DNA from: RYN-230 sp963770545
GTDB taxonomy: Bacteria > Actinomycetota > Actinomycetes > Streptosporangiales > Streptosporangiaceae
Length of the DNA: 64,000 bases
Direction: 5' to 3'
NCBI GenBank assembly: GCA_963770545.1
Contig: CAVYQF010000031.1
Location: forward strand, 1-64,000
Positions 41,971-50,526 of the stretch are shown in pieces. The translations under genes and the position numbers were made by a program. The stretch's first letter is position 1. Each line of letters begins with the position of its first letter. Below the pieces are notes generated by a model. It had not been told where the DNA came from and made no database searches. It worked only from the letters and a program-made list of their open reading frames with translations.

Positions 41971-42617
41971 GAGGCGAGCACCCGCCGCATGTCGCGGACG
42001 GTCCGCACCGTCCCGCTCACCGTGCCGGTGACCTTGGACCGCCCAGACCGGGGCAGGTAGGGGATATCCACCTCGTCGATCCTCCAATCGGCGTTGGCCG
42101 CGGCCATCACCATCTCCAGCGGGTAGCCGAAGCGGCGGTCGGACAGGCCCAGCCCGAGCAGTTGCGCGCGGCGGGCGCAGCGCATCGGCCCGAGGTCGCG
42201 CAGGCGTACCCCGGTGCGCCGGCGCAGTTCCACGGCGAGGACCTTGTTCGCCACCCGGGCGTGCACCGGCCAGCTCCCCAGGCTGCGGGTCATCCGGCGG
42301 CCCAGCACCAGGTCCGCGGAACCCAGCCGGACCGGGTCGGCCACCTGGGGGAGGTCGCGCGGGTTGAGCGAGGCGTCCGCATCCATGAAGCAGATGATGT
42401 CGCTGGTCGCCGCGACCAGGCCCGCGTGGCAGGCGGCGCCGAAGCCGCGCTGCGGCACCCGGACGACTGTGGCGCCGTGCTCCACCGCGATGCTGGCGGA
42501 CGCGTCGGTGGAGCCGTTGTCGGCCACGATGGGATGAAACCCGGCCGGCATCCGGGACAGGACCCAGGGGAGCGCCTCGGCCTCGTTCAGGCAGGGCAGG
42601 ATGACATCGATCCGCAT
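41967..42617 (-). CDS. Family 2 glycosyltransferase
   Basis: 216 residues from MRIDVILPCLNEAEALPWVL. GT2 features: DNGSTDASASIAVEHGATVV, then FMDADASLNPRDL (DxD for the metal/UDP), LGRRMTRSLG and a C-terminal RRFGYPLEMVMAAANADWRI. The size and lack of membrane helices suggest a soluble dolichyl-phosphate-mannose-synthase-like enzyme that transfers a sugar to lipid carriers or glycans. Gene order: GT2 then DUF2064, overlapping ATGA. Divergent from the epimerase gene. A 12-bp motif lies 31 bases upstream. Confidence 0.9.
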   Translation of the reverse strand: MRIDVILPCLNEAEALPWVLSRMPAGFHPIVADNGSTDASASIAVEHGATVVRVPQRGFGAACHAGLVAATSDIICFMDADASLNPRDLPQVADPVRLGSADLVLGRRMTRSLGSWPVHARVANKVLAVELRRRTGVRLRDLGPMRCARRAQLLGLGLSDRRFGYPLEMVMAAANADWRIDEVDIPYLPRSGRSKVTGTVSGTVRTVRDMRRVLAS

Positions 42618-42647
42618 GGCCCGACCGTAACCCGGTAGCACCGCGGG

Positions 42648-42659
42648 TGACCCTTACGG
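42648..42659 (-). promoter_or_regulatory. Shared motif CCGTAAGGGTCA, copy 1
   Basis: On the minus strand CCGTAAGGGTCA lies 31 bases upstream of the GT2 start and 61 bases from the epimerase start. The same 12 bases occur at 45795-45806 in the other divergent promoter of this locus. Extended alignment (GTCA..G.TCCGTAAGGGTCA) is better than chance. It is a candidate regulator site. Confidence 0.55.
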
Positions 42660-42720
42660 AGCTGTGACGTATCGTCGGGCACGGTATGAGCCCAGGTTGG
42701 CCGCGTGATTCGCTGCTGGT

Positions 42721-43839
42721 ATGCGAATTCTGGTGACCGGGGCCGCAGGATTCATCGGCTCCCACGTAGTCGATCTCATGCGGGCGGCCGGCCACGAGGT
42801 CCAGGGCCTGGACTCGCTGACCCCGGCCGTGCACACCGGGCGGCCCGATTACCTCCCGGACAACTTCGACCTGGCCGTGGGGGACGTCCGTGATCCCGAC
42901 GCGGTCCGCCGGGCAGTGGCGGGCGCGGACGTCGTCTGCCACCAGGCCGCGCTGGTCGGCCTCGGGGTCGACCTGGCCGATCTGCCCGCCTACTCCGACG
43001 TCAACGTGACCGGCACCGCGGTGCTGCTCGAGGCCATGGGCCACAGCGGCGTGCCGCGCCTGGTCCTGGCCTCGTCCATGGTGGTCTACGGGGAAGGCGC
43101 CTACGACTGTGCCGGGCACGGCCGGGTCCGCCCTGCCCCCAGGGAGGTGAGCGATCTGGAGGGCGCCCGCTTCGAGCCCCGGTGCCCGCAGTGCTCAGCC
43201 CCGCTCACCGTGGCCACGGTGACCGAGGACGCCCCGCTGGATCCCCGCAACGCCTACGCGGCCAGCAAGCTCGCCCAGGAGCATCTGGCCGCCACCTGGG
43301 CCAGGATGACAGGCGGGTCCGCGGTCGCGCTGCGCTACCACAACGTGTACGGGCCGCGGATGCCGCGCGACACGCCGTATTCGGGGGTGGCGGCGATCTT
43401 CCGGTCCGCGCTGGAAGCAGGCCGGTCCCCGCAGGTGTACGAGGACGGCCAGCAGCGGCGCGACTTCGTGCACTGCCGCGACGTGGCCCGGGCTAACCTG
43501 GCTGCGCTGCGGGCGGGCGTGCCAGGCTCGCTACGGGCCTTCAACATCGCCAGTGGGGAGCCGCACACGGTCGGCGAGATGGCGGAGGCGCTGGCCGGTG
43601 CGTTCGGCGGTCCCGCTCCCACGGTGACCGGCCGCTACCGGCTAGGCGACGTCCGGCACATCGTGGCCTCGCCCGAGGCGGCCGCCCAGGAGCTCGGGTT
43701 CCAGGCCGAGACCCGGTTCGGCGACGGGATGGCCGAGTTCGCCCACGCGCCGCTGCGCCGCCCCGTGACTGCGGAGCGGCCTGGCCAGGCCGCCGGGCGG
43801 CCCAGCCAGGAAGTCCCTCAGCCGGCCTGCCGGGCGTAG
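42721..43839 (+). CDS. NAD-dependent sugar epimerase (extended SDR)
   Basis: 372 residues. MRILVTGAAGFIGSHVVDLM is the NAD-binding GxxGxxG. LVLASSMVVYGEGAYDC is followed by a Cys pair loop (FEPRCPQCSAPLT, about 156-168), as in dTDP-rhamnose 4-epimerase-like enzymes. NAYAASKLAQEHLAA has the YxxxK catalytic pair, and ALRYHNVYGPRMPRDTPYSG matches the substrate loop. It should convert a nucleotide sugar for the adjoining glycosyltransferases. The 3' end overlaps the convergent kinase gene by 22 bases. Confidence 0.9.
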   Translation: MRILVTGAAGFIGSHVVDLMRAAGHEVQGLDSLTPAVHTGRPDYLPDNFDLAVGDVRDPDAVRRAVAGADVVCHQAALVGLGVDLADLPAYSDVNVTGTAVLLEAMGHSGVPRLVLASSMVVYGEGAYDCAGHGRVRPAPREVSDLEGARFEPRCPQCSAPLTVATVTEDAPLDPRNAYAASKLAQEHLAATWARMTGGSAVALRYHNVYGPRMPRDTPYSGVAAIFRSALEAGRSPQVYEDGQQRRDFVHCRDVARANLAALRAGVPGSLRAFNIASGEPHTVGEMAEALAGAFGGPAPTVTGRYRLGDVRHIVASPEAAAQELGFQAETRFGDGMAEFAHAPLRRPVTAERPGQAAGRPSQEVPQPACRA

Positions 43840-45020
43840 TCCGGGTCCACGACAATCGGGGCCGTCTGCTGCCGGGCTCCCGCCTGGGCCAGCGGGAGGC
43901 GGATCACGAACTGGCAGCCGCGGGCGATGTTCTGCACGGCGATCTGGCCCGAGTGCGCCTCCACGATGCCGCGGGCGATGCTGAGCCCGAGGCCGGCATT
44001 GTTGTCCGGACCGGGGGTGCGGGCGGTTTCCGCGCGGAACGCCACGTCGAAGACCCGGGGCAGCGCCTCGGGCGGGATCCCGCCGCAGGCGTCGACCACG
44101 CTGACGCAGGCCATGCCGCGGTGCAGGTCACCCTGGACGTCGACCATCCCCTCCGAGGGGGTGTGCCGGATCGCGTTGGTCACCAGGTTGCGCAGCGCGC
44201 GGCCGAACTCGTCCGCGTCGACCAGCACCGGCAGCCCGCGCACCGAGGAGCCGCGCAGCCGGACCCCCTTGGCCCGGGCCAGCGGCTCGGTGCTGGCCAG
44301 GGCCTCCGCCACCAGGTCGTCCAGCCCGACCAGGCGGCGGGACAGCCGGAGCGCGCCCGCGTGGATGCGGGCTAGTTCGAACAGGTCGTCGATCATGGCC
44401 GACAGCCGGTCCGCCTCCCGGCGGATCTGCGTGTGATAGGTGGTCACCGTCTCGAAGTTGACCACCACGCCGTCTTCGAGTGCCTCCGCCATCGCGCGCA
44501 GTCCGGCCAGCGGGGTACGCAGATCGTGGCTGACCCAGGCGACCAGTTCCCGGCGGCTGGCCTCCAGCGCCCGCTCCCGGGTCTGGGCCTCGGCGAGCTT
44601 CTCGTGCGCCGTGGCCAGTTCGTCGGACAAGGTGGCGAACTCGGCGGGCAGGCGGGCCTGGGGCGGCTCGTAGTAGCCGACACTGCCGACGTTGCGCACC
44701 GCCTCCAGCAGCACCCGGCTCGCCGCGGTGACCCGATGGCCGACCAGCAGCGCGACCGCGAAACCGGCCAGGCCCGCGATGACCACCACGGCCAGCACCA
44801 CGTTCCGGTCGTCCACGGAGATCATCATCTTGTAGGCGATGACCCCGACCCCGGCCATCGAGCTGACGATCACCACGGCGGCCACCACGAACAGGAGTGT
44901 GGCCAGCGACCGCCGGGCGAGCAGCCGGACGCTGAGCAGCCCGGCCGCCGCGGCGGCGACGGCCACCCCGACGACGGTGTACGTCACCTGCCAGAGCGTG
45001 GGCGCGTCGATGCCTGTCAT
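43818..45020 (-). CDS. Sensor histidine kinase
   Basis: 400 residues. Membrane helices lie at about 10-33, 40-64 and 74-94, with very short extracytoplasmic loops. A coiled linker (130-157) leads to the H-box ELVAWVSHDLRTPLAGLRAM (His165), then the N-box ALRNLVTNAIRHTPSEG, and NNAGLGLSIARGIVEAHSGQ as G-box. It phosphorylates the partner regulator, whose gene overlaps it by 4 bases (ATGA). Short loops suggest a membrane-embedded or cytosolic signal. Confidence 0.92.
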   Translation of the reverse strand: MTGIDAPTLWQVTYTVVGVAVAAAAAGLLSVRLLARRSLATLLFVVAAVVIVSSMAGVGVIAYKMMISVDDRNVVLAVVVIAGLAGFAVALLVGHRVTAASRVLLEAVRNVGSVGYYEPPQARLPAEFATLSDELATAHEKLAEAQTRERALEASRRELVAWVSHDLRTPLAGLRAMAEALEDGVVVNFETVTTYHTQIRREADRLSAMIDDLFELARIHAGALRLSRRLVGLDDLVAEALASTEPLARAKGVRLRGSSVRGLPVLVDADEFGRALRNLVTNAIRHTPSEGMVDVQGDLHRGMACVSVVDACGGIPPEALPRVFDVAFRAETARTPGPDNNAGLGLSIARGIVEAHSGQIAVQNIARGCQFVIRLPLAQAGARQQTAPIVVDPDYARQAG

Positions 45021-45733
45021 GCTTCTCCCGGTTCGTAGCGGTAGCCAACGCCCCAGACGGTGACGATCCGCCGGGGCGCGGTGGGGTCCGGCTCGATCTT
45101 CTCCCGCAGCCGCCGGATGTGCACGGTCACGGTCGAGGTGTCGCCGAAGGTCCAGCCCCACACGTGCGCGAGCAGCTGCTCACGGCTGAACGCCTGGCGG
45201 GGTTGGCGCATGAGGAACACCAGGAGGTCATACTCCCGGGAGGTCAGGGCCAGTGTGCTCTCGCCCAGCATGACCGAGTGCGCGCCCAGGTCCACGACGA
45301 GGTTGCCGTCCTTGATGACGCCCAGTGCCGGTGGGTCAGGCAGGCCGCCGCCCCGGGCGCGGCGCAGCACCGACCGGACCCGCAAGGCCAGCTCGCGAGG
45401 GCTGAATGGCTTGGTCACGTAGTCGTCGGCACCGGTCTCGAAACCGACCACGCGGTCGGTCTCCTCACCCAGCGCGGTCAGCATCACGACCGGGATGGGC
45501 CATTGCGCGCGCAATCTCCGGCACACTTCCAGGCCGTCGATGCCGGGCAGCATCAGGTCCAGGACGACCAGGTCCGGCGGCTGCGCGGCGACCCGGCGCA
45601 GAGCCTCGTAGCCGTCGCCCACGCATTCCACATGGTGCCCATCGCGCGTCAGGTAACGCCCGACGACATCAGCCAGGGTCGCGTCATCGTCGACCACAAT
45701 GATGCGTCCCGGCCGGTCGGGGTTGGTATTCAC
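45017..45733 (-). CDS. OmpR/PhoB-type response regulator
   Basis: 238 residues. The receiver domain has IIVVDDDATL (Asp pair 15-17), LVVLDLMLPG (phospho-Asp 59) and YVTKPFSPREL (Lys 108). The C-terminal winged helix has LTSREYDLLVFLMRQPRQAF, TVTVHIRRLREKIEPDPTAP and VWGVGYRYEPGEA. It is expected to bind direct repeats. The shared CCGTAAGGGTCA motif in its own promoter region and by GT2/epimerase is a candidate site. Operon with the downstream kinase gene. Confidence 0.93.
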   Translation of the reverse strand: MNTNPDRPGRIIVVDDDATLADVVGRYLTRDGHHVECVGDGYEALRRVAAQPPDLVVLDLMLPGIDGLEVCRRLRAQWPIPVVMLTALGEETDRVVGFETGADDYVTKPFSPRELALRVRSVLRRARGGGLPDPPALGVIKDGNLVVDLGAHSVMLGESTLALTSREYDLLVFLMRQPRQAFSREQLLAHVWGWTFGDTSTVTVHIRRLREKIEPDPTAPRRIVTVWGVGYRYEPGEA

Positions 45734-45794
45734 TCTTACACCGTAGATGGGGCCGGGCGTTTATGCCCCTGACCGGGAGAGATCCGTCATCGGT

Positions 45795-45806
45795 CCGTAA
45801 GGGTCA
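45795..45806 (+). promoter_or_regulatory. Shared motif CCGTAAGGGTCA, copy 2
   Basis: It lies between the divergent response regulator (62 bases from its start) and methyltransferase genes (101 bases upstream). It is identical over 12 bases to the copy at 42648-42659. Confidence 0.55.
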
Positions 45807-45906
45807 TTCCGCTATCGCCGACGTTAGGCTCGACGCCGCTGGCACCCGGACCCTGCTGCTGTCCCGGCCAGACCCCGGAAGCCACGCCCGGAAGGAGGCG
45901 AACCGC

Positions 45907-46536
45907 GTGCTCGGTGAGCTGTATGAAGACGCTCTTGCTGGCCTCACGCGGCCGGAAATCGAGTACGAGGACGGCCGGAGGACCCCGCTGCGGATCGATG
46001 ACTGGCTGCACGCCATCCCAGGTGACAGCTCGATCCTGGATCGCTGCCAGGGACACACGCTGGACGTCGGGTCCGGCCCCGGGCGGCTCTCCGTGGCGCT
46101 CGCCGAGCGCGGCGTGCCGGTCCTCGGCATCGACATCACGCCCACGGCCGTGCAGCTGGCCCGGTCGTCCGGTGCACTCGCACTGCACCGGGACGTGTTC
46201 GCCACGGTCCCGGGCACCGGGCGGTGGGCGCGCGTCCTGCTCGCCGACGGCAACATCGGCATCGGCGGTGACCCTGATGCCCTGCTCACCAGGGTCGCGG
46301 AGCTGCTGAAGCCGCTCGGCCAGGCCCTGGTCGAGGTCGAGCCGCCCGGCGCGCCGCTGGCCAAGGACATGGTCCGGCTGAGTCACGCGGGCCAGTGCAG
46401 CTCCTGGTTCCCGTGGGCGTCGATCGGAGCCGACCAGATCAGCGAGCTGGGCCTGCGGGCCGGCCTGGCCGTGACCGAGGTCTGGACCGACGCTGGCCGC
46501 TGGTTCGCCGCCCTGTCCCGGGGGATTGATTCGTGA
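45907..46536 (+). CDS. Class I SAM-dependent methyltransferase
   Basis: 209 residues from a GTG with AAGGAGG 8 bases upstream (a longer frame starting at 45763 lacks such a site). HTLDVGSGPGRLSVALAERG (about 46-65) is SAM motif I, VPVLGIDITPTAVQLARSSG motif II, and VLLADGNIGIGGDPDALLTR the acidic follow-up. The acceptor is unknown, but the gene overlaps a GT87-type transferase by 4 bases, which suggests methylation of a glycan or lipid intermediate. Confidence 0.88.
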   Translation: MLGELYEDALAGLTRPEIEYEDGRRTPLRIDDWLHAIPGDSSILDRCQGHTLDVGSGPGRLSVALAERGVPVLGIDITPTAVQLARSSGALALHRDVFATVPGTGRWARVLLADGNIGIGGDPDALLTRVAELLKPLGQALVEVEPPGAPLAKDMVRLSHAGQCSSWFPWASIGADQISELGLRAGLAVTEVWTDAGRWFAALSRGIDS

Positions 46537-48014
46537 CCGCGAAGCTCAGGATCGCGGCCGCGGTGCTGGCCGCGACCGCCCTCACCACGCTGATCGTCCT
46601 CACCGTGCATTCGGTACTGTTCGCGCGGATCGGCACGCTCCCGGTGGCGCTCGGCCTCTGGGCCCTCTTCGCCGCCGGCGCCTGGCTGGTGCTGCGGCTG
46701 CCCGGCCGCTGGGCGGTGGCCCTGATCGTCGTCGGGGGCATCGCCATGCAGCTGGCGGCGCTGTCCGCCGGACCCCAGGGCAGCGATGATCTGTACCGCT
46801 ACATCTGGGACGGCCGGGTCCAGGCGGCGGGCATCGACCCGTATCAGTACGCGCCGGCCGCGCCGCAGCTCGCCTCGCTCCGCGACCCCCTCCTCTGGCC
46901 AGCGCACGCCCCGCACTGCGTCGCCGCTGGCCAGCGGCTGGACGGCTCCACCCAGCTCGCGGACCCCGGATGCACCAGGATCAACCGTCCCATCGTGCAC
47001 ACCATCTACCCGCCGGTAGCCGAGGCCTACTTCGTGGGCGTGCACTACCTGTCGCCGGCCGGCCGCGGGACCATCCCGATCCAGGCGGGCGCGGCGGTCT
47101 GCGCCGTCCTGCTCACCCTGCTGCTCCTGTACGGCCTGCCGAAGGTGGGCCGGGACCGCAGGCTGGCGGTGCTGTGGGCGTGGTGCCCCACGGTGCCCCT
47201 GGAGGCGGGCAACAACGGGCACGTGGACGTGCTCGCCGCGGGCCTCACCGCGGCCGCGCTGATCCTGCTGGCCCGGCCCGGGGCGCTCAGCCGGTCCGCG
47301 GGGGCGGGCTTCGCCGCCGGGCCCTTGCGCCGCACCCTGGCTGGGGGCGCCCTGCTGGCCCTGGCCATCTGGACGAAGGTCACCCCAGTGCTGATCGTTC
47401 CCGCCGTGCTGCGCCGCCGTCCGGTCGCGCTGATCAGCGCGGGCATCACCGCCACGGTAATCGTGTACCTGCCGCATGTGCTGGCCGTAGGCAGCGGGGT
47501 GATCGGGTTCCTGCCCGGCTACCTACAGCAGGAGGGGTACGCGAACGGCTCCCGGTTCCTGCTGGTCGGCATGCTGGTGCCGGGGAAGTGGGGCTTCCTC
47601 GCGGCGTTCGCGATCCTGGCCACGGTCGCCCTGCTCGTGCTGCGGCACGGTGATCCGGACCGGCCCTGGCGCAGCGCTGTCGTGATGACCGGCCTGGCCC
47701 TCGCCGTCGCGACGCCCCCGTTCCCCTGGTACGCCATGCTGCTGGTCATGCTGGTCGCCTTCGACGGCCGGGTGGAGTGGCTCGGCTTCGCGATGGTCCG
47801 CTACCTGGCGAACAGCGCACCCCTGCCCGGGGTCCGGATTCCGGTCCTGGACGCCCTGCGTGCGGCGTACGGCCTGGCGCTGGCCGTGGTCGTGGTCGTG
47901 GCGCTGATCCGGTGGCGCCGATCCCGGACCCTGCCCCAGCCCGCCCCAACCCCCGCTCCCGCCCTCCCGGCCGCGGTCCCGGCCGCGGTCCCGGAGGCCG
48001 CCCTCCTTCCGTGA
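46533..48014 (+). CDS. GT87/DUF2029-type polytopic mannosyltransferase
   Basis: 493 residues with about ten membrane helices. The first luminal loop has GPQGSDDLYRYIWDGRVQAA (residues 81-100), the Asp-rich GT-C motif. AVLWAWCPTVPLEAGNNGHV DVLAAG and LALAIWTKVTPVLIVPAVLR are typical of actinobacterial polyprenyl-phosphate mannosyltransferases. Such enzymes use polyprenyl-P-mannose to extend mannans on the outer membrane face. A Pro/Ala tail follows. The GTG overlaps the methyltransferase end. Confidence 0.88.
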   Translation: MTAKLRIAAAVLAATALTTLIVLTVHSVLFARIGTLPVALGLWALFAAGAWLVLRLPGRWAVALIVVGGIAMQLAALSAGPQGSDDLYRYIWDGRVQAAGIDPYQYAPAAPQLASLRDPLLWPAHAPHCVAAGQRLDGSTQLADPGCTRINRPIVHTIYPPVAEAYFVGVHYLSPAGRGTIPIQAGAAVCAVLLTLLLLYGLPKVGRDRRLAVLWAWCPTVPLEAGNNGHVDVLAAGLTAAALILLARPGALSRSAGAGFAAGPLRRTLAGGALLALAIWTKVTPVLIVPAVLRRRPVALISAGITATVIVYLPHVLAVGSGVIGFLPGYLQQEGYANGSRFLLVGMLVPGKWGFLAAFAILATVALLVLRHGDPDRPWRSAVVMTGLALAVATPPFPWYAMLLVMLVAFDGRVEWLGFAMVRYLANSAPLPGVRIPVLDALRAAYGLALAVVVVVALIRWRRSRTLPQPAPTPAPALPAAVPAAVPEAALLP

Positions 48015-48134
48015 TCACAAACGGCCGTGTGGTGCTGCCACGGCACCGGCGGCCACGGCCACCATTGGCCAATGGCACCGCGGACCGCCCGGCCCGATCA
48101 TGCTCGGGCCAGCCCGCTGCCCTACCCTTTGGCG

Positions 48135-48611
48135 ATGACAACACAGCCGGACAACGATCCGGAACTTGAACGACAGCGCGGCATAATCGAAGCGGCATTC
48201 CGCGATGGATGGAGACCGCTGGGCGCCGGCGAGCCCCGTGTCCTCACCGAACGTGACTACGCAGCAGCCCAGGTGATCCTGGGCCGGGGTGGCTGGACCG
48301 GATTGGACCAGGCGACCATCGACGCCGTCCGCGACGGTGCCCAGCCAGGAGATCCGCTGCCACCGCTGCAGGCGCACCCCTACATCGACGACGTCATCGA
48401 GGCCGAAGTCGTCATCACCGGGGCCGGCCCGCAGCAACAAGTCGCGGTGTTGTTCTCCCACCGGGACTTCCCAGGCACACGCTTCGGCCACCGCTTCTCC
48501 GGCTACGACCCGGGCCTCGAAAAAATCGAACTCAAGGAAGAGATCGAAACCGGCGCCCTGGACCGCATGTTGCAGAACCAGCCTCCCGCCGACAGCACCG
48601 GCGTCACCTGA
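48135..48611 (+). CDS. Hypothetical protein (158 residues)
   Basis: It starts MTTQPDNDPELERQRGIIEA. The body has VEVVITGAGPQQQVAVLF-like strands (actual VIEAEVVITGAGPQQQVAVL) and a FSGYDPGLEKIELKEEIETG tail. No motif or membrane segment is seen. Codon use is normal, so it is likely real. It could be a small regulatory protein. It follows the GT gene by 120 bases. Confidence 0.6.
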   Translation: MTTQPDNDPELERQRGIIEAAFRDGWRPLGAGEPRVLTERDYAAAQVILGRGGWTGLDQATIDAVRDGAQPGDPLPPLQAHPYIDDVIEAEVVITGAGPQQQVAVLFSHRDFPGTRFGHRFSGYDPGLEKIELKEEIETGALDRMLQNQPPADSTGVT

Positions 48612-48878
48612 CCACATGGGGAAGCCCACCCCAGTAGCCCACGCTCACCGCCCACCTGCCGCCCGCCAGCAAGCCCGCCCCACCAACGCTGAGATTTCCT
48701 CCCGCACCCCCTCCTTTTGACCCCTCCGGGCCACCCCGCCTCACGCCCGCGTTGCCCTGAGCCCCCCGGCGCGTCCTGGGCACGTCCCTCGTGACCAGGC
48801 AGTCAAGGATTCCGTCAAGAAGGCCGTCACGAATGGCCCCGCACACTGGCCGCCCAGGGGGAGAGAGGCGGATCAGTC

Positions 48879-49652
48879 ATGCACCAGCCCATCACCTCAG
48901 CCACCTCAGCCACCGCAGCGGCGCCCCTTCCCCGGCGGTTCGACGCCGGGACAGTCCGGGTCAGCGGCCGGGACATCGACGGGCTGATGCTGTGCGGGGA
49001 GATGTACGGCGCCCCGTATGACCTGCTCGCGGTCGGCCTGAACGTGCAGCCGGACCGGCTGCGGGGCATCGTGGCCCGGTGGCGCGCCGCCGGATACGCC
49101 GAGACCGGGTGGCTCGGCCCGGGGCCGGCGTGGTGCTGGCTGACCCGCCCCGGCCTGGCCGCCCTGGGTCTGCGGTTCGCCGCTGGCCGGCCGTCGCTGG
49201 GACGGGCGGCGCACCTGCGCGCCGTCCTGGCCGCCCGCCTGGCGCTGGAATCCAGCCCGGCCGGCCAAGCCGGCCAGCCCTGGTGGCGCTCCGAACGCCG
49301 TATCCGCGCCGCGGCCGGCGGGCACGTTGGGGGCGGGCATATCCCTGACGCCGAAGCCTGCTGGGCCGAGATTCCCGGCAGCTGCTATCCGGGTGAACGG
49401 TGGGCCATCGAGGTCGAACTGACCCCCAAGCCGCTCGCCCGGACCGCGACCATCATGGGCGGGCTGTTGTATCGCCGCACCGGCTACAGCCCCGGCGCGA
49501 AACCCTGCGATCGGCCCCGCTATGACCGGGCCGTCTACCTGGTCAGCCCCGCAGCGCGCAGTATCGTCGCTGGCGTCGCGGCCACGTTGCCCGCACCCCT
49601 GCAGGCCCGGATAACCATCCGCGACCTGCCCCCCGAGGCGATGCTGTGGTGA
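48879..49652 (+). CDS. Replication-relaxation-like/wHTH-nuclease-fold protein
   Basis: 257 residues. The N-terminal part (30-110: YDLLAVGLNVQPDRLRGIVA, WRAAGYAETGWL, CWLTRPGLAALGL) is a winged helix with the TR.GL.ALGL mark. The C-terminal half (150-250) has WAIEVELTPKPLARTATIMG (restriction-endonuclease-like E-x-E...K) and YLVSPAARSIVAGV. This pattern matches proteins annotated as replication-relaxation family or transcriptional regulators on actinomycete mobile DNA. Solo here. AGGGGGAGAGAGG precedes the ATG at a distance. Confidence 0.65.
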   Translation: MHQPITSATSATAAAPLPRRFDAGTVRVSGRDIDGLMLCGEMYGAPYDLLAVGLNVQPDRLRGIVARWRAAGYAETGWLGPGPAWCWLTRPGLAALGLRFAAGRPSLGRAAHLRAVLAARLALESSPAGQAGQPWWRSERRIRAAAGGHVGGGHIPDAEACWAEIPGSCYPGERWAIEVELTPKPLARTATIMGGLLYRRTGYSPGAKPCDRPRYDRAVYLVSPAARSIVAGVAATLPAPLQARITIRDLPPEAMLW

Positions 49653-49674
49653 CCTTTGGTGTCACGCGTCTCTT

Positions 49675-49732
49675 CCATGATTACTACGGTCAAAAGGGGG
49701 TGTGCCGGGTCAGTTATTGACCGTGATCATGG
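49675..49732. terminator. Imperfect long hairpin between convergent genes
   Basis: CCATGATTACTACGGTCAA (49675-49693) faces TTGACCGTGATCATGG (49717-49732). The arms match apart from a three-base bulge. It serves both the 48879 gene (+) and the 49714 gene (-). Confidence 0.6.
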
Positions 49733-50526
49733 ATGACCCCGGGGTCGGGGGAGTCAGGGGCCGGGCGGGCCGGATGCCAGACGTCGAAGCCGGAACTGGG
49801 AGCGGCCGGTGACGGGACGACGTCCGGGGTGGTGGGGGGCGCCGCTTGCTCGCGGGTCCTAGGCGCCTGTTCGCGGGTCCGGGCCGCCTGTTCACGGGTC
49901 CGGGTCGGCTGCTTACCAGCTCGGGCGGCCTGCTTGCGGGCCTGGGATGAGGCCCGGCGGCAGCGCAGGGCGTAGAGGACTGCGGACCCGGCGAACAGGA
50001 CGCCGGTCACCGCCAGCCAGCGCCATAGATACGGCTGCGTGGTCAAGCCGCTGGCGCGGTGGTACTCGGGCTCGGACAAGCCCAGGATCAGCGGGAAGAA
50101 GACCAGCAGCAACAGCAGCGAGAACGCCGCCGGGATGCGCACGTAGTTGATCGCCGGGGGGCCCAGAACCCCCTCGGGGGTGGTGGCCGCACCGGGAGTG
50201 GTGGCCCGGCCCGGGGCGAGGGCCGCGCCAGCGGCAGTGTCCGTCTGGCGGCGGGCGCGCCTGCGGGCCGCTCCCCAGGGCAGCAGGCGCTGCACCGAGA
50301 GGTCGGCTAGCGAGTAGAGCGGGAACAGCAGCAGGTCGTGGCCGATGATCGCGACGGCGAACCAGATCGCGAAGCCGCGGAACTGGCCGGCCGCGATCAC
50401 CGCCCGGACCGCGTAACCGGCCAGCGCGAACGCGGCGAGCAGGGACAGCAGGTGCAGCGGGCTGGCGCCGTACCAGTGCCGGATCCGGCGGGCCAGGGTC
50501 CTGCCGCGAGCAGCCACGCCCGTCAC
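49714..50526 (-). CDS. Membrane protein in an operon with a molybdopterin oxidoreductase
   Basis: 270 residues. It starts GTG (overlapping the upstream stop as GTGA). Membrane helices: LHLLSLLAAFALAGYAVRAV, FAIWFAVAIIGHDLLLFPLY, INYVRIPAAFSLLLLLVFFP and RWLAVTGVLFAGSAVLYALR. HDLLLF carries a His that could ligate heme. The C-terminal tail has a repeat (TREQAARTREQAPRTREQAA). It is probably a partner of the upstream cytochrome b/Moco protein. The function is otherwise unknown. Confidence 0.75.
   Translation of the reverse strand: MTGVAARGRTLARRIRHWYGASPLHLLSLLAAFALAGYAVRAVIAAGQFRGFAIWFAVAIIGHDLLLFPLYSLADLSVQRLLPWGAARRRARRQTDTAAGAALAPGRATTPGAATTPEGVLGPPAINYVRIPAAFSLLLLLVFFPLILGLSEPEYHRASGLTTQPYLWRWLAVTGVLFAGSAVLYALRCRRASSQARKQAARAGKQPTRTREQAARTREQAPRTREQAAPPTTPDVVPSPAAPSSGFDVWHPARPAPDSPDPGVIHDHGQ

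Noticed and set aside
46383..47477. Minus-strand 364-codon frame over the GT87 gene
   Set aside because: A shadow frame with repetitive Gly/Arg/Gln composition.
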